NCBI GenBank assembly: GCA_934541205.1
Contig: CAKTDK010000018.1
Span: 1-19,550 of the forward strand
DNA from: an uncultured Eubacteriales bacterium
Lineage (GTDB): Bacteria > Bacillota > Clostridia > Oscillospirales > RGIG7773
Reading direction: 5' to 3'
Length of the DNA stretch: 19,550 nt
A program made the translations under genes and the position numbers. The notes under the pieces are model-generated. The model saw only the letters and a program-made list of their open reading frames with translations. It did no database searches and was not told the DNA's origin. Below, in pieces: positions 8,308 to 15,809 of this stretch. Positions within the stretch are counted from its first letter, which is position 1. Every line of letters starts with the position of its first letter.

Positions 8308-8985
8308 ATGAAAAAATATCTTTTGGAATTTTTAGAGTCAGGCGGAAATTTGACGGTACAGGAAATACTTCTTCGTATTTTGGTTGCGGCGGCGGTAGGC
8401 TTTGTTATCTATATTTCATACTGGCTGTCCCATTACGGCTCGAATTATAGCCGAAAATTCAATGTTACTTTAATAACTTTGACTATACTTACAACTACCG
8501 TTATGATAGTTATAGGAAATAACCTTGCACTTTCTCTTGGTATGGTGGGAGCCCTTTCTATTGTACGTTTCAGAACGGCTATAAAAGATTCGAGAGATAC
8601 TACATATATTTTTTGGACTATTATTGCCGGAATTTGCTGTGGAGCGGGAGATTATATGGTTGCTACAATTGGAAGTGTGGTGGTCTTTATCGTTCTTGTT
8701 GCTTTGGGACGGATAAAAAATGATAAAAGACTTCTTCTTATTATAAGAACGGCCAGAGCGAATGAGCAGCAGGTTGAGGCGGCGATTTTTACATATTATA
8801 ACAGAAAAGCTTCTTTGAAGGTTAAAAATACTACGGAAAACAGCGTTGAATTTATATATGAAATTAACTGGAAAATGTCTGACAAGGCGTTGAAGAACGG
8901 AAAAACAATTACGGATATTTTATATGAAATAGGAAACATGGAATATGTAAATCTTGTAACACAAAGCGATGAAATCAGCAGCTGA
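8308..8985 (+). CDS. DUF4956-family membrane protein
   Basis: This 225-residue protein has an N-terminal membrane half and a soluble C-terminal half. Hydrophobic segments lie near residues 20-40, 52-75, 98-115 and 117-135. The conserved-looking signature GALSIVRFRTAIKDSRDTTY sits between the second and third segments and matches what I know of DUF4956. The C-terminal part (about 137-225) is a small alpha/beta domain, probably cytoplasmic. The ATG at 8308 follows AAAGGAAAG; an upstream in-frame ATG at 8212 lies inside the VTC gene and is rejected. It lies 28 bases after the VTC gene. The family is frequently the neighbour of VTC proteins, so a partner or membrane channel role is plausible, but no function is established by these residues. 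Confidence 0.85.
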   Translation: MKKYLLEFLESGGNLTVQEILLRILVAAAVGFVIYISYWLSHYGSNYSRKFNVTLITLTILTTTVMIVIGNNLALSLGMVGALSIVRFRTAIKDSRDTTYIFWTIIAGICCGAGDYMVATIGSVVVFIVLVALGRIKNDKRLLLIIRTARANEQQVEAAIFTYYNRKASLKVKNTTENSVEFIYEINWKMSDKALKNGKTITDILYEIGNMEYVNLVTQSDEISS

Positions 8986-9013
8986 TATATTTTTATCTGA
9001 AGGAAGTGATGGT

Positions 9014-10480
9014 GTGCGGTATAAAATATTGGGAGAGATAGTTTGTATAATAGCAATTTTTACATCTGTAATAGCTATAGCTTTGGACAAAGAAAAAAGT
9101 ACACGTTACCATCAGCATTTGGAAAATTCCGATTTTGAAGCATGCAACGACCATGATGATACAAAATTTTGCACTCATCTTCCTCTTGTTTTGATTGATA
9201 CTTCCGGAAAGGAAATTCCCGGTTCACCGATAACACCTGAAAACGGAAACCTTGACGAGGCCACGTATACTACCGCTGAAGACGGCGGCACTTCAATAAG
9301 AGCTGAAATAAAGGTGATAAATAACGACGGAAAAAATAATCATCTTGATGACAAAGCAGAGCTTGAAAGTTTTATTGATATAAGAATAAGAGGAAATTCC
9401 TCCAGATTTTTTGATAAAAAAAGTTATCTTGTTAACGCTGTTGATGAAAATGGGAATTCAAAGGATGTTTCCATGATAGGTATGGATAAATTTGATCAGT
9501 GGGCTCTCCACGGTCCCTATCTTGATAAATCCCTTATAAGAAATTATATGTGGTATAATATTGCTGGAGAAATAATGGATTATTCTCCAAATGTACGGTT
9601 TTGTGAGGTTTTTATTAACGGGGAATACCGCGGACTTTATGTTATGACAGAAACTATAGGAAGCAAAAAAGACGCTCGGCTTAAACTTACCGAGCCCTTA
9701 AAAAATTCTCCTTATACAAGCTACTGTATAAGACTTGACAGGGGAAGCGCAAATCCTTTGAAAAATATACAGACCTTTACTCAGTATGCATATCGAAATT
9801 TGCAAAATGTGGACATTGTATATCCGGGGGCGAAAAATTTAACGGAAGAAAGAGCAAAATGGATTGCACAGGATTTTTCAGACTTTGAAAAAGCACTTTA
9901 TTCATATGATTATGATACTGAAAATTACGGATTTTGGAATTATACTGATGTGGATTCTTTTGCGGAGTATTTCATTATTAATGAATTTACCTGCAATTAC
10001 GACGCAGGTTGGCTGTCAACTTATGCGTATAAGGATATAAGAGGCAAAATAAAAATGTGTATATGGGACTTTAACTCTGCCTGTGATAACTATACTCAGT
10101 CTCTTACAAATCCTCAGCATTTGGAGCTTCAGAATAATGTTTGGTATTATATGATGACAAAAGACGAATATTTTGTTAATAAAGTAATTTCAAAATATAA
10201 AAAGCTTCGTCGGGGAGTGTTGAGCGAAAAATATCTTGATAATTATATTGATGATGTTGTAAAGTGGCTTGGTCCTGCCGTTCAAAGAAATTTTGAAGTA
10301 TGGGGCTATACATTTGATATCGATATGCTTGTTCCGGCGGAGCGAAATCCTGAAAATTTTGACGATGCGGTTTCTGATATGAAGACTTTTATTCATAACA
10401 GAGGGAATTGGCTTGATGAAAATATAGAAATTTTAAAACAGTATTGCCATGAGTCAAAAATCAAGAAATTTAATCATTAA
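9014..10480 (+). CDS. CotH-like kinase family protein, membrane-anchored
   Basis: The protein (488 residues from GTG 9014) has an N-terminal hydrophobic anchor at about 7-23 and an outward-facing domain of the CotH family. CotH of Bacillus is a protein kinase that phosphorylates spore coat proteins. Visible motifs are RIRGNSSRFFDKKSY (from about residue 124, glycine-rich-loop equivalent), YRGLYVMTETI (E213), IRLDRGS, NEFTCNYDAG (D330) and IWDFNSACDNY (D352), the last two supplying the expected catalytic and metal-binding aspartates. GTG 9014 is chosen because AGGAAG lies 7 bases upstream; an ATG at 8969 lacks a site and overlaps the DUF4956 gene. The gap after DUF4956 is 28 bases. The location suggests it phosphorylates an extracytoplasmic protein or polymer; the substrate is unknown. 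Confidence 0.85.
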   Translation: MRYKILGEIVCIIAIFTSVIAIALDKEKSTRYHQHLENSDFEACNDHDDTKFCTHLPLVLIDTSGKEIPGSPITPENGNLDEATYTTAEDGGTSIRAEIKVINNDGKNNHLDDKAELESFIDIRIRGNSSRFFDKKSYLVNAVDENGNSKDVSMIGMDKFDQWALHGPYLDKSLIRNYMWYNIAGEIMDYSPNVRFCEVFINGEYRGLYVMTETIGSKKDARLKLTEPLKNSPYTSYCIRLDRGSANPLKNIQTFTQYAYRNLQNVDIVYPGAKNLTEERAKWIAQDFSDFEKALYSYDYDTENYGFWNYTDVDSFAEYFIINEFTCNYDAGWLSTYAYKDIRGKIKMCIWDFNSACDNYTQSLTNPQHLELQNNVWYYMMTKDEYFVNKVISKYKKLRRGVLSEKYLDNYIDDVVKWLGPAVQRNFEVWGYTFDIDMLVPAERNPENFDDAVSDMKTFIHNRGNWLDENIEILKQYCHESKIKKFNH

Positions 10481-10497
10481 AACAGGAGGCATTATGT

Positions 10498-12723
10498 ATG
10501 AAGAAGTTTATCATAACAATTGTTATCCTGATTTTAGCGTATTTGGCGTGGGATACTGCTTATTATCGTTTCGGACTTTATATTGATTTTAATCCTGATA
10601 AGCCTGTTGAAACTTTTGTTGAGACTTCCGGAGAAGATATTTATATAAATAAAGGCGGTGTTAACGAAAAATATATTATTAAGGGCGTAAATATGGGAGT
10701 CGGTATTCCGGGAAAGTGGGCTACGGACTATGCAATAGATAAAGAAACATATCTCAGATGGTTTAAATATATCAAGGAAATGGGTGCAAATACCATTCGC
10801 GTATATATAACTCTCCAACCGTCGTTTTATGAAGCATTTTATGAATATAATAAAGATAATGACGATCCGCTGTATTTAATACACGGAGTATGGGTTAACG
10901 ATTATATACAAAATTCTCACAGAGATGCTTATGATGAAGAATTTTTGGATACTTTTATTGAAGACTGCCGTACTATGGTGGATGTTGTACACGGAAAGAA
11001 AAAGCTTGCTCTCGGAAGAGGAACAGGTTCGGGTTATTATAGATGGGATATATCAAAATGGGTGACGGGATATATTTTGGGAGTTGAATGGGAAGACGTT
11101 ACGGTTGTTTATACTGATCGCAAATATGATGACATGGAGCCTTACAAAGGAACATATATGTCTGCTTCGGAAGACGCCAAGCCTTTTGAATCAATGCTTG
11201 CAAAAGTCGGAGATAAAATCATAGAATATGAATCTAAAAGATATAAGCAGCAAAGGCTTATTGCTTTTTCAAACTGGCCTACGACGGATCCGTTTATTTA
11301 TCCCGAAGATATTACTACTTTTTTTATGAAATGCGCCCAGGTGGATGTTGAACATATAAAAACCACAGATAATTTTTTGTCGGGACAGTTTGTATCTTAT
11401 CATGTTTATCCTTATTATCCTGACTATTTAAATTATATTAACGATAAACCGGAAATTGAAGAAGATGAACGAAAAGCTACAATGATAACTGTATCTTCAG
11501 AGGCGGGAGTGCCTTATAATGAGGTACTTACAGGAGATATAAAAACAGATTTTTATGACAAAAACGGAAATCTTAATACATATTTTGCATATTTAAAAAT
11601 GCTAAAAAATTATCATACTATGCCGGTTGTTATTTCTGAATTTGGTGTTTCAACCGGACGGGGAATGGCTCAGAAAGACCAAAATACAGGAAGAAATCAG
11701 GGACATATGGCGGAACATGAACAAGGTCAAGCTATAGCGCAGTGCTGGGAAGACATTATGGAGGCAGGTTGTTCCGGAGGATGTATATTTACCTGGCAGG
11801 ACGAATGGTTTAAGCGTACCTGGAATACCATGCATGCTGTAGATTTGTTAAATACGCCTTATTGGAGTGATTATCAGACCAATGAGCAGTATTTCGGTCT
11901 TCTTTCCTTTGATCCTGGAAAAGAAAAAAGTATTTGTTATGTGGACGGAGATTTTTCTGAGTGGAAAGAGGAGGATAAAGTTTTTGAAAAAAATAATATG
12001 TCCGTATCTATGAAATATGATGAAAAGTTTCTTTATTTTAAGATATACAGCAAAGGATTTCAAAACGGCCAGCAAAAGCTTTATATTCCTATAGATACAA
12101 CTCAAAAATCGGGAAGCAATTATTGCAGTAATTATAATATAAAGTTTGAAAGAGACAGTGATTTTGTCATTTGTATAGACGGAAAGGAGAACAGCCGTAT
12201 TTTGGTTCAGGAAAGATATGAAAATTTAAGAGCAATGTTTTATCATGAAACCAATGACGCCGACGCTTATTTATCGCCTCCTGATTTAAATACGCCTGTT
12301 TTTAAACCTATTGAGCTTATGCTACAGACTGCAACTCCGCTTATTTCAGGTAACTGGCAGGCAAGCGCGGAAACCTATGAAACCGGAAAGCTTCAGTACG
12401 GAAACGCAAATCCTGAAGCTTCTGATTATAATTCTCTTTCGGATTTTATTTTTGACAAAGATTATATTGAGCTTAAGATTCCGTGGCAGCTTTTGAATTT
12501 TGCAAATCCTTCGGAAATGAGAATTCATGATGACTACTATGAACATTACGGAATTGAACAGCAGACTATAGATAAACTTTATATAGGTATAGGCGACGGT
12601 AAAGAGCGTATTTCTATGGAGGTTTTTGAACTTGAGGGATGGGGAAAAAACGTAACTTATCATGAAAGATTAAAACCTTCTTATTACATTGTACAAAAAT
12701 TATGGAATGAAAATTATAAATAA
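10498..12723 (+). CDS. Membrane-anchored glycoside-hydrolase-like protein with C-terminal CBM9-like domain
   Basis: This 741-residue protein begins with an uncleaved-looking anchor (about residues 4-18), so most of it faces outside. Residues 45 to about 470 look like a (beta/alpha)8 glycosidase of the GH2/GH5 kind: IKGVNMGVG at 61-69, GANTIRVYI at 96-104, GYILGVEWED at 191-200 (candidate acid/base Glu197 or Glu199), VSYHVYPYYP at 299-308, VVISEFGVSTG at 377-387 (candidate nucleophile Glu381) and CIFTWQDEW at 429-437. The C-terminal part starts with VDGDFSEW at 482-489 and is a beta-rich domain resembling CBM9/DOMON-like modules. AGGAGG is 8 bases before the ATG, which lies 17 bases after the CotH stop. 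In this operon it probably trims, transfers or binds the secreted polymer. The specific GH family is uncertain. Confidence 0.75.
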   Translation: MKKFIITIVILILAYLAWDTAYYRFGLYIDFNPDKPVETFVETSGEDIYINKGGVNEKYIIKGVNMGVGIPGKWATDYAIDKETYLRWFKYIKEMGANTIRVYITLQPSFYEAFYEYNKDNDDPLYLIHGVWVNDYIQNSHRDAYDEEFLDTFIEDCRTMVDVVHGKKKLALGRGTGSGYYRWDISKWVTGYILGVEWEDVTVVYTDRKYDDMEPYKGTYMSASEDAKPFESMLAKVGDKIIEYESKRYKQQRLIAFSNWPTTDPFIYPEDITTFFMKCAQVDVEHIKTTDNFLSGQFVSYHVYPYYPDYLNYINDKPEIEEDERKATMITVSSEAGVPYNEVLTGDIKTDFYDKNGNLNTYFAYLKMLKNYHTMPVVISEFGVSTGRGMAQKDQNTGRNQGHMAEHEQGQAIAQCWEDIMEAGCSGGCIFTWQDEWFKRTWNTMHAVDLLNTPYWSDYQTNEQYFGLLSFDPGKEKSICYVDGDFSEWKEEDKVFEKNNMSVSMKYDEKFLYFKIYSKGFQNGQQKLYIPIDTTQKSGSNYCSNYNIKFERDSDFVICIDGKENSRILVQERYENLRAMFYHETNDADAYLSPPDLNTPVFKPIELMLQTATPLISGNWQASAETYETGKLQYGNANPEASDYNSLSDFIFDKDYIELKIPWQLLNFANPSEMRIHDDYYEHYGIEQQTIDKLYIGIGDGKERISMEVFELEGWGKNVTYHERLKPSYYIVQKLWNENYK

Positions 12724-12741
12724 TTTATAATATAAAATGAA

Positions 12742-12758
12742 GGGAGGCGGCAAAGCTG
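12742..12758 (+). promoter_or_regulatory. Ribosome binding site pointing to a CTG start
   Basis: GGGAGG (12742-12747) is 8 bases from an in-frame CTG (12756-12758). An in-frame TGA lies at 12738-12740, and no ATG, GTG or TTG is in frame between that stop and ATG 12786. ATG 12786 has no ribosome binding site, so CTG is the best-placed start for the HEAT-repeat gene. Confidence 0.6.
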
Positions 12759-13874
12759 AAAGTTGAAGTACTTATTTATTCCTATATGTTCATCTGTGTT
12801 AGTATGATAATATTTAATATAGTTTGCATATTGATTTTTCAAAGGAAAGAAAAAAATACAACTAAAAGGAAAGAAATATTTTATAATCAGATTAAATCTC
12901 AAATTCGATGCATTCGTGAAAACGGTATTTTAGAAAGTAAGCAGAAAGAAACTTTAAAAAGGAATTTAAAAAGTGTAAATAAGCTTGTCGCTTTTGACCA
13001 GGCACTGACCGAACTTCAAAAAGAGGATGTGCAGGGGGTTGATATTTTTTTAACCAAGAATATGGGAACTTTTACATATTTAATGTCTGTATACAGCCGC
13101 AAAGAAAAAATAAAACTTGCATATTATGCGTATTTGTTGGCAAAGTTTAAAGTTTGCCGCGGCAAGCCTTTTGATTCCATAAAACCTTCTATAAAACAGA
13201 TGGTAACAGAAAACAATCTTTATTGCCGTGAAAATGCTTTAAAAGCTTTATATAGTTTTGGAGATGCTCAGGCGGTTGCAGAGGCTCTTATTTTAATGGA
13301 TAAATCCGGTGTTTTTCATCATATTAAGCTTATTACCGACGGGCTTTTGACTTTTGAAGGAAATCATGAAACTTTGATTTCAATGCTGTGGAATGATTTT
13401 GAAAAATATTCTTCTGGCATGCAGACAGCAATTTTAAATTATATTCGTTTTAAAACAGGAAGTCATTGCGGTAAGGTGCTGGAAATTCTTAAAAATACAA
13501 AATATGACGATGAGGTAAGATACAGCGCTATACGTTATTTTGGACGTTATTATTATGAAGAAGCTTATCGTGTTTTAATAAATATGCTTTCGGATACATC
13601 AGAAGCAAAATATAACTATGCTGTTATAAGCGCTACGGCGCTTGGAAATTATCCTGGTAAGGAAACTGTAGACGCTTTGAAAAAGGCTCTTCACAGTTCT
13701 ATATGGTATGTCAGGCTTAATGCGGCTCAAAGCCTTATAAAGCTTGAGGCAGATCCTATGGAGCTTACGGATATTTTAAACGGAAATGACAGATATGCGA
13801 GGGAAATTCTTACTTATTGCATGTATGAACAAAAGCAGCAGGCATATCTTAGAAAGGCTGGTGAAGCTTTATGA
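12756..13874 (+). CDS. Membrane-anchored HEAT-repeat protein
   Basis: The protein is 372 residues from the CTG at 12756 (362 from the first ATG, 12786). An N-terminal hydrophobic helix (MKVEVLIYSYMFICVSMI and on) anchors it. The rest is alpha-helical with HEAT-type repeats, clearest in the C-terminal third: VRYSAIRYFGRYYYEEAYRV, then a segment with NYAVISATALGNY, then WYVRLNAAQSLIKL. HEAT repeats form curved protein-binding surfaces. Its stop overlaps the start of the glycosyltransferase gene by four bases (ATGA), which implies translational coupling and probably a shared complex. From memory, HEAT-repeat genes next to this type of GT2 gene recur in distant bacteria. A scaffold or gating role for the synthase is inference. 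Confidence 0.75.
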   Translation: MKVEVLIYSYMFICVSMIIFNIVCILIFQRKEKNTTKRKEIFYNQIKSQIRCIRENGILESKQKETLKRNLKSVNKLVAFDQALTELQKEDVQGVDIFLTKNMGTFTYLMSVYSRKEKIKLAYYAYLLAKFKVCRGKPFDSIKPSIKQMVTENNLYCRENALKALYSFGDAQAVAEALILMDKSGVFHHIKLITDGLLTFEGNHETLISMLWNDFEKYSSGMQTAILNYIRFKTGSHCGKVLEILKNTKYDDEVRYSAIRYFGRYYYEEAYRVLINMLSDTSEAKYNYAVISATALGNYPGKETVDALKKALHSSIWYVRLNAAQSLIKLEADPMELTDILNGNDRYAREILTYCMYEQKQQAYLRKAGEAL

Positions 13875-15286
13875 CATTTACTGCTACTGACGCGGTTAAA
13901 TTTTTCTTTGATATTGTGGGAGTTTTCTTTATTATATATTTAATCGGTTATTCAACATTTTTACTTCTTTCCGTTATTGTAGGTTCTTCTGAACTTTATA
14001 TAAAAAGAAGGCAGGAGAAACTCAAAAATGTTTTGATTGACAATTATTATGTACCTGTAAGTATTATTGTTCCTGCATATAATGAAGAGATTACTGTAGC
14101 TAAAACTGTACAGTCTTTGCTGTATCTTGATTATAAGTTATATGAAATCATTGTTGTGGACGATGGGTCAAAGGATGATACAGCAAAAAAAGTAATAGAT
14201 ACTTTTAATCTTCATCCTGTTTCTCAGCCTATTCGAAGATGTGTTAAATGTAAATACGAAAAATTTATTTATAAAGGTATTGTTGACGGAATACCGATTA
14301 CTTTGGTTTCAAAAGAAAACGGAGGCAAAGCTGATTCTTTGAATATGGGAATAAATGTTTCAAAATATCCTTATTTTATATGTATGGATGCAGACTCGGT
14401 TTTGCAGTATAATTCTTTGACTAAAATTGTTCAGCCTGTTTTGGATGATACAAGAGTTGTGGCAGTCGGAGGAGCGGTTCGTCCGTCAAATGATGTTGAG
14501 CTTGAAAACGGAAGAGTAAATTATTACAGAATGCCGAAAAGTATTCTTGCCGGTATGCAGGTTTTGGAATATGACCGTTCTTTTCTTGCAGCTAGGATGC
14601 TTTTTGATAAATTTAACGGAAATATAATTATATCCGGAGCTTTCGGACTTTTCAGAAAGGATATAGTAATTTCTGCAGGAGGATATGATGTTTCTACAAT
14701 GGGAGAGGATATGGAACTTGTGGTAAAGCTTCATGTATTCTGCCGTGAAAATAATATACCGTATAAGATAAAATATGCTTCAAATGCAATATGCTGGAGT
14801 CAAGCTCCGGAAAAGTTAAAAGATTTAAGAAAACAGAGAAGACGCTGGCATATCGGGCTTTTTCAGAGTATGTGGAAGCATAAAAATATTTTTGCAAATC
14901 CGAAATTCGGCACAGTAAGTTTTATATCATATCTTTATTTTCTTTTTTATGAGCTTTTGTCGCCTTATATTGAGATATTCGGAATATTTACGATTATACT
15001 TGCTTTTTTCTTTGATTTGATAAATGTGCCGTTTATGATTTTGTTTTTTCTTATATACTGTGCTTTTGGTTCAATTTTGTCTATTACAGCATTTTTTGCC
15101 CGTATTCAGACTATAGATTTGAATATTTCTTTAAAAGATGCATTAAAGGCGCTTTTGCTTTGCGGATTTGAGGTAGGTTTTTTAAGATTTATTATAGCTT
15201 TTGTACGAGGAACAGCCTTTATGGGATATAAGAAAAAGAAACTTCACTGGGGAAAAATTGAGAGAAAAGATGTAAATGTAAAATAA
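13871..15286 (+). CDS. Processive family-2 glycosyltransferase, membrane-integrated
   Basis: This 471-residue protein has all the motifs of processive inverting GT2 synthases such as cellulose, hyaluronan and poly-GlcNAc synthases: VVDDGS (D97/D98), NGGKADSLN at 150-158, the metal-binding DADS at 173-176, ISGAFGLF at 254-261, the catalytic GED at 278-280 and QRRRW at 322-326. One N-terminal hydrophobic segment (about 15-38) and several C-terminal ones (about 338-412 and near 430-450) would form the export channel. No PilZ domain is seen, so c-di-GMP control would need another receptor. A CVKC pair at 124-127 lies in the stretch between the first two motifs. The start overlaps the HEAT gene stop. 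The sugar and polymer cannot be deduced. Confidence 0.9.
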   Translation: MTFTATDAVKFFFDIVGVFFIIYLIGYSTFLLLSVIVGSSELYIKRRQEKLKNVLIDNYYVPVSIIVPAYNEEITVAKTVQSLLYLDYKLYEIIVVDDGSKDDTAKKVIDTFNLHPVSQPIRRCVKCKYEKFIYKGIVDGIPITLVSKENGGKADSLNMGINVSKYPYFICMDADSVLQYNSLTKIVQPVLDDTRVVAVGGAVRPSNDVELENGRVNYYRMPKSILAGMQVLEYDRSFLAARMLFDKFNGNIIISGAFGLFRKDIVISAGGYDVSTMGEDMELVVKLHVFCRENNIPYKIKYASNAICWSQAPEKLKDLRKQRRRWHIGLFQSMWKHKNIFANPKFGTVSFISYLYFLFYELLSPYIEIFGIFTIILAFFFDLINVPFMILFFLIYCAFGSILSITAFFARIQTIDLNISLKDALKALLLCGFEVGFLRFIIAFVRGTAFMGYKKKKLHWGKIERKDVNVK

Positions 15287-15314
15287 TAATTTTTTAAATC
15301 GGAGAGGATTTTCA

Positions 15315-15809
15315 ATGTTAACAATTAATTCACTTCCAACTTCTATATTCGGATATAAAAAGTCTTCCGTATGTGAATATATTGCTCAGATTAATGAAGA
15401 ATTTTCTCATAGTGTTTTAGAAAAAGATCAGTATTATTCACAGCAGATTAAAGCGCTTCAGGAAAAAATAGAACAGCTGGAAAATGAGAATTTAAAAATG
15501 AAAGAACGCCAAATGGACATTTCCCGGGCAATTATGGATGCTCATAATGTCAGTGAGCAGGTTATTGCTTCTGCGGAAAATAAAGCTGCAAAAATAAAAG
15601 AAAAAAGCGCAGTTTTCAGAAATGAAGAAGTAAATAGATTAAGAGACTGTCAGGAAAGTATTGAAAAATTTAAAAATTCTTTTCGCCAGCTTTTTGAACA
15701 AATCAATTCCGATTTGGATACCACTATTTTAAGAGGAGAAGAGTTGTGTAAAAAGTTATTAACGGAAGGCTATGAGGATAAACAAGAGGATGAAGATTCA
15801 GATGGTTAA
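15315..15809 (+). CDS. DivIVA-like coiled-coil protein
   Basis: This 164-residue protein starts with a segment like the DivIVA membrane-binding N-terminus (FGYKKSSVCEYIAQINEEFS, residues 12-31, compare the F-x-x-GY-x-x-x-EVD-x-F signature). A long coiled coil rich in E, K and Q follows (about 32-145), and the acidic tail ends in EDKQEDEDSDG. DivIVA-family proteins bind curved membrane at poles and septa and recruit partners. The start has GGAGAGG seven bases upstream and is 28 bases after the glycosyltransferase stop. Within this operon it may localise the synthase or the EAL protein; that is inference. It is shorter and more divergent than the cell-division DivIVA, so it is probably a dedicated paralogue. 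Confidence 0.75.
   Translation: MLTINSLPTSIFGYKKSSVCEYIAQINEEFSHSVLEKDQYYSQQIKALQEKIEQLENENLKMKERQMDISRAIMDAHNVSEQVIASAENKAAKIKEKSAVFRNEEVNRLRDCQESIEKFKNSFRQLFEQINSDLDTTILRGEELCKKLLTEGYEDKQEDEDSDG

Noticed and set aside
8969..9013. N-terminal extension of the CotH-like protein from ATG 8969
   Set aside because: It overlaps the DUF4956 gene, has no ribosome binding site, and the GTG at 9014 has a well-spaced one directly before the membrane anchor.
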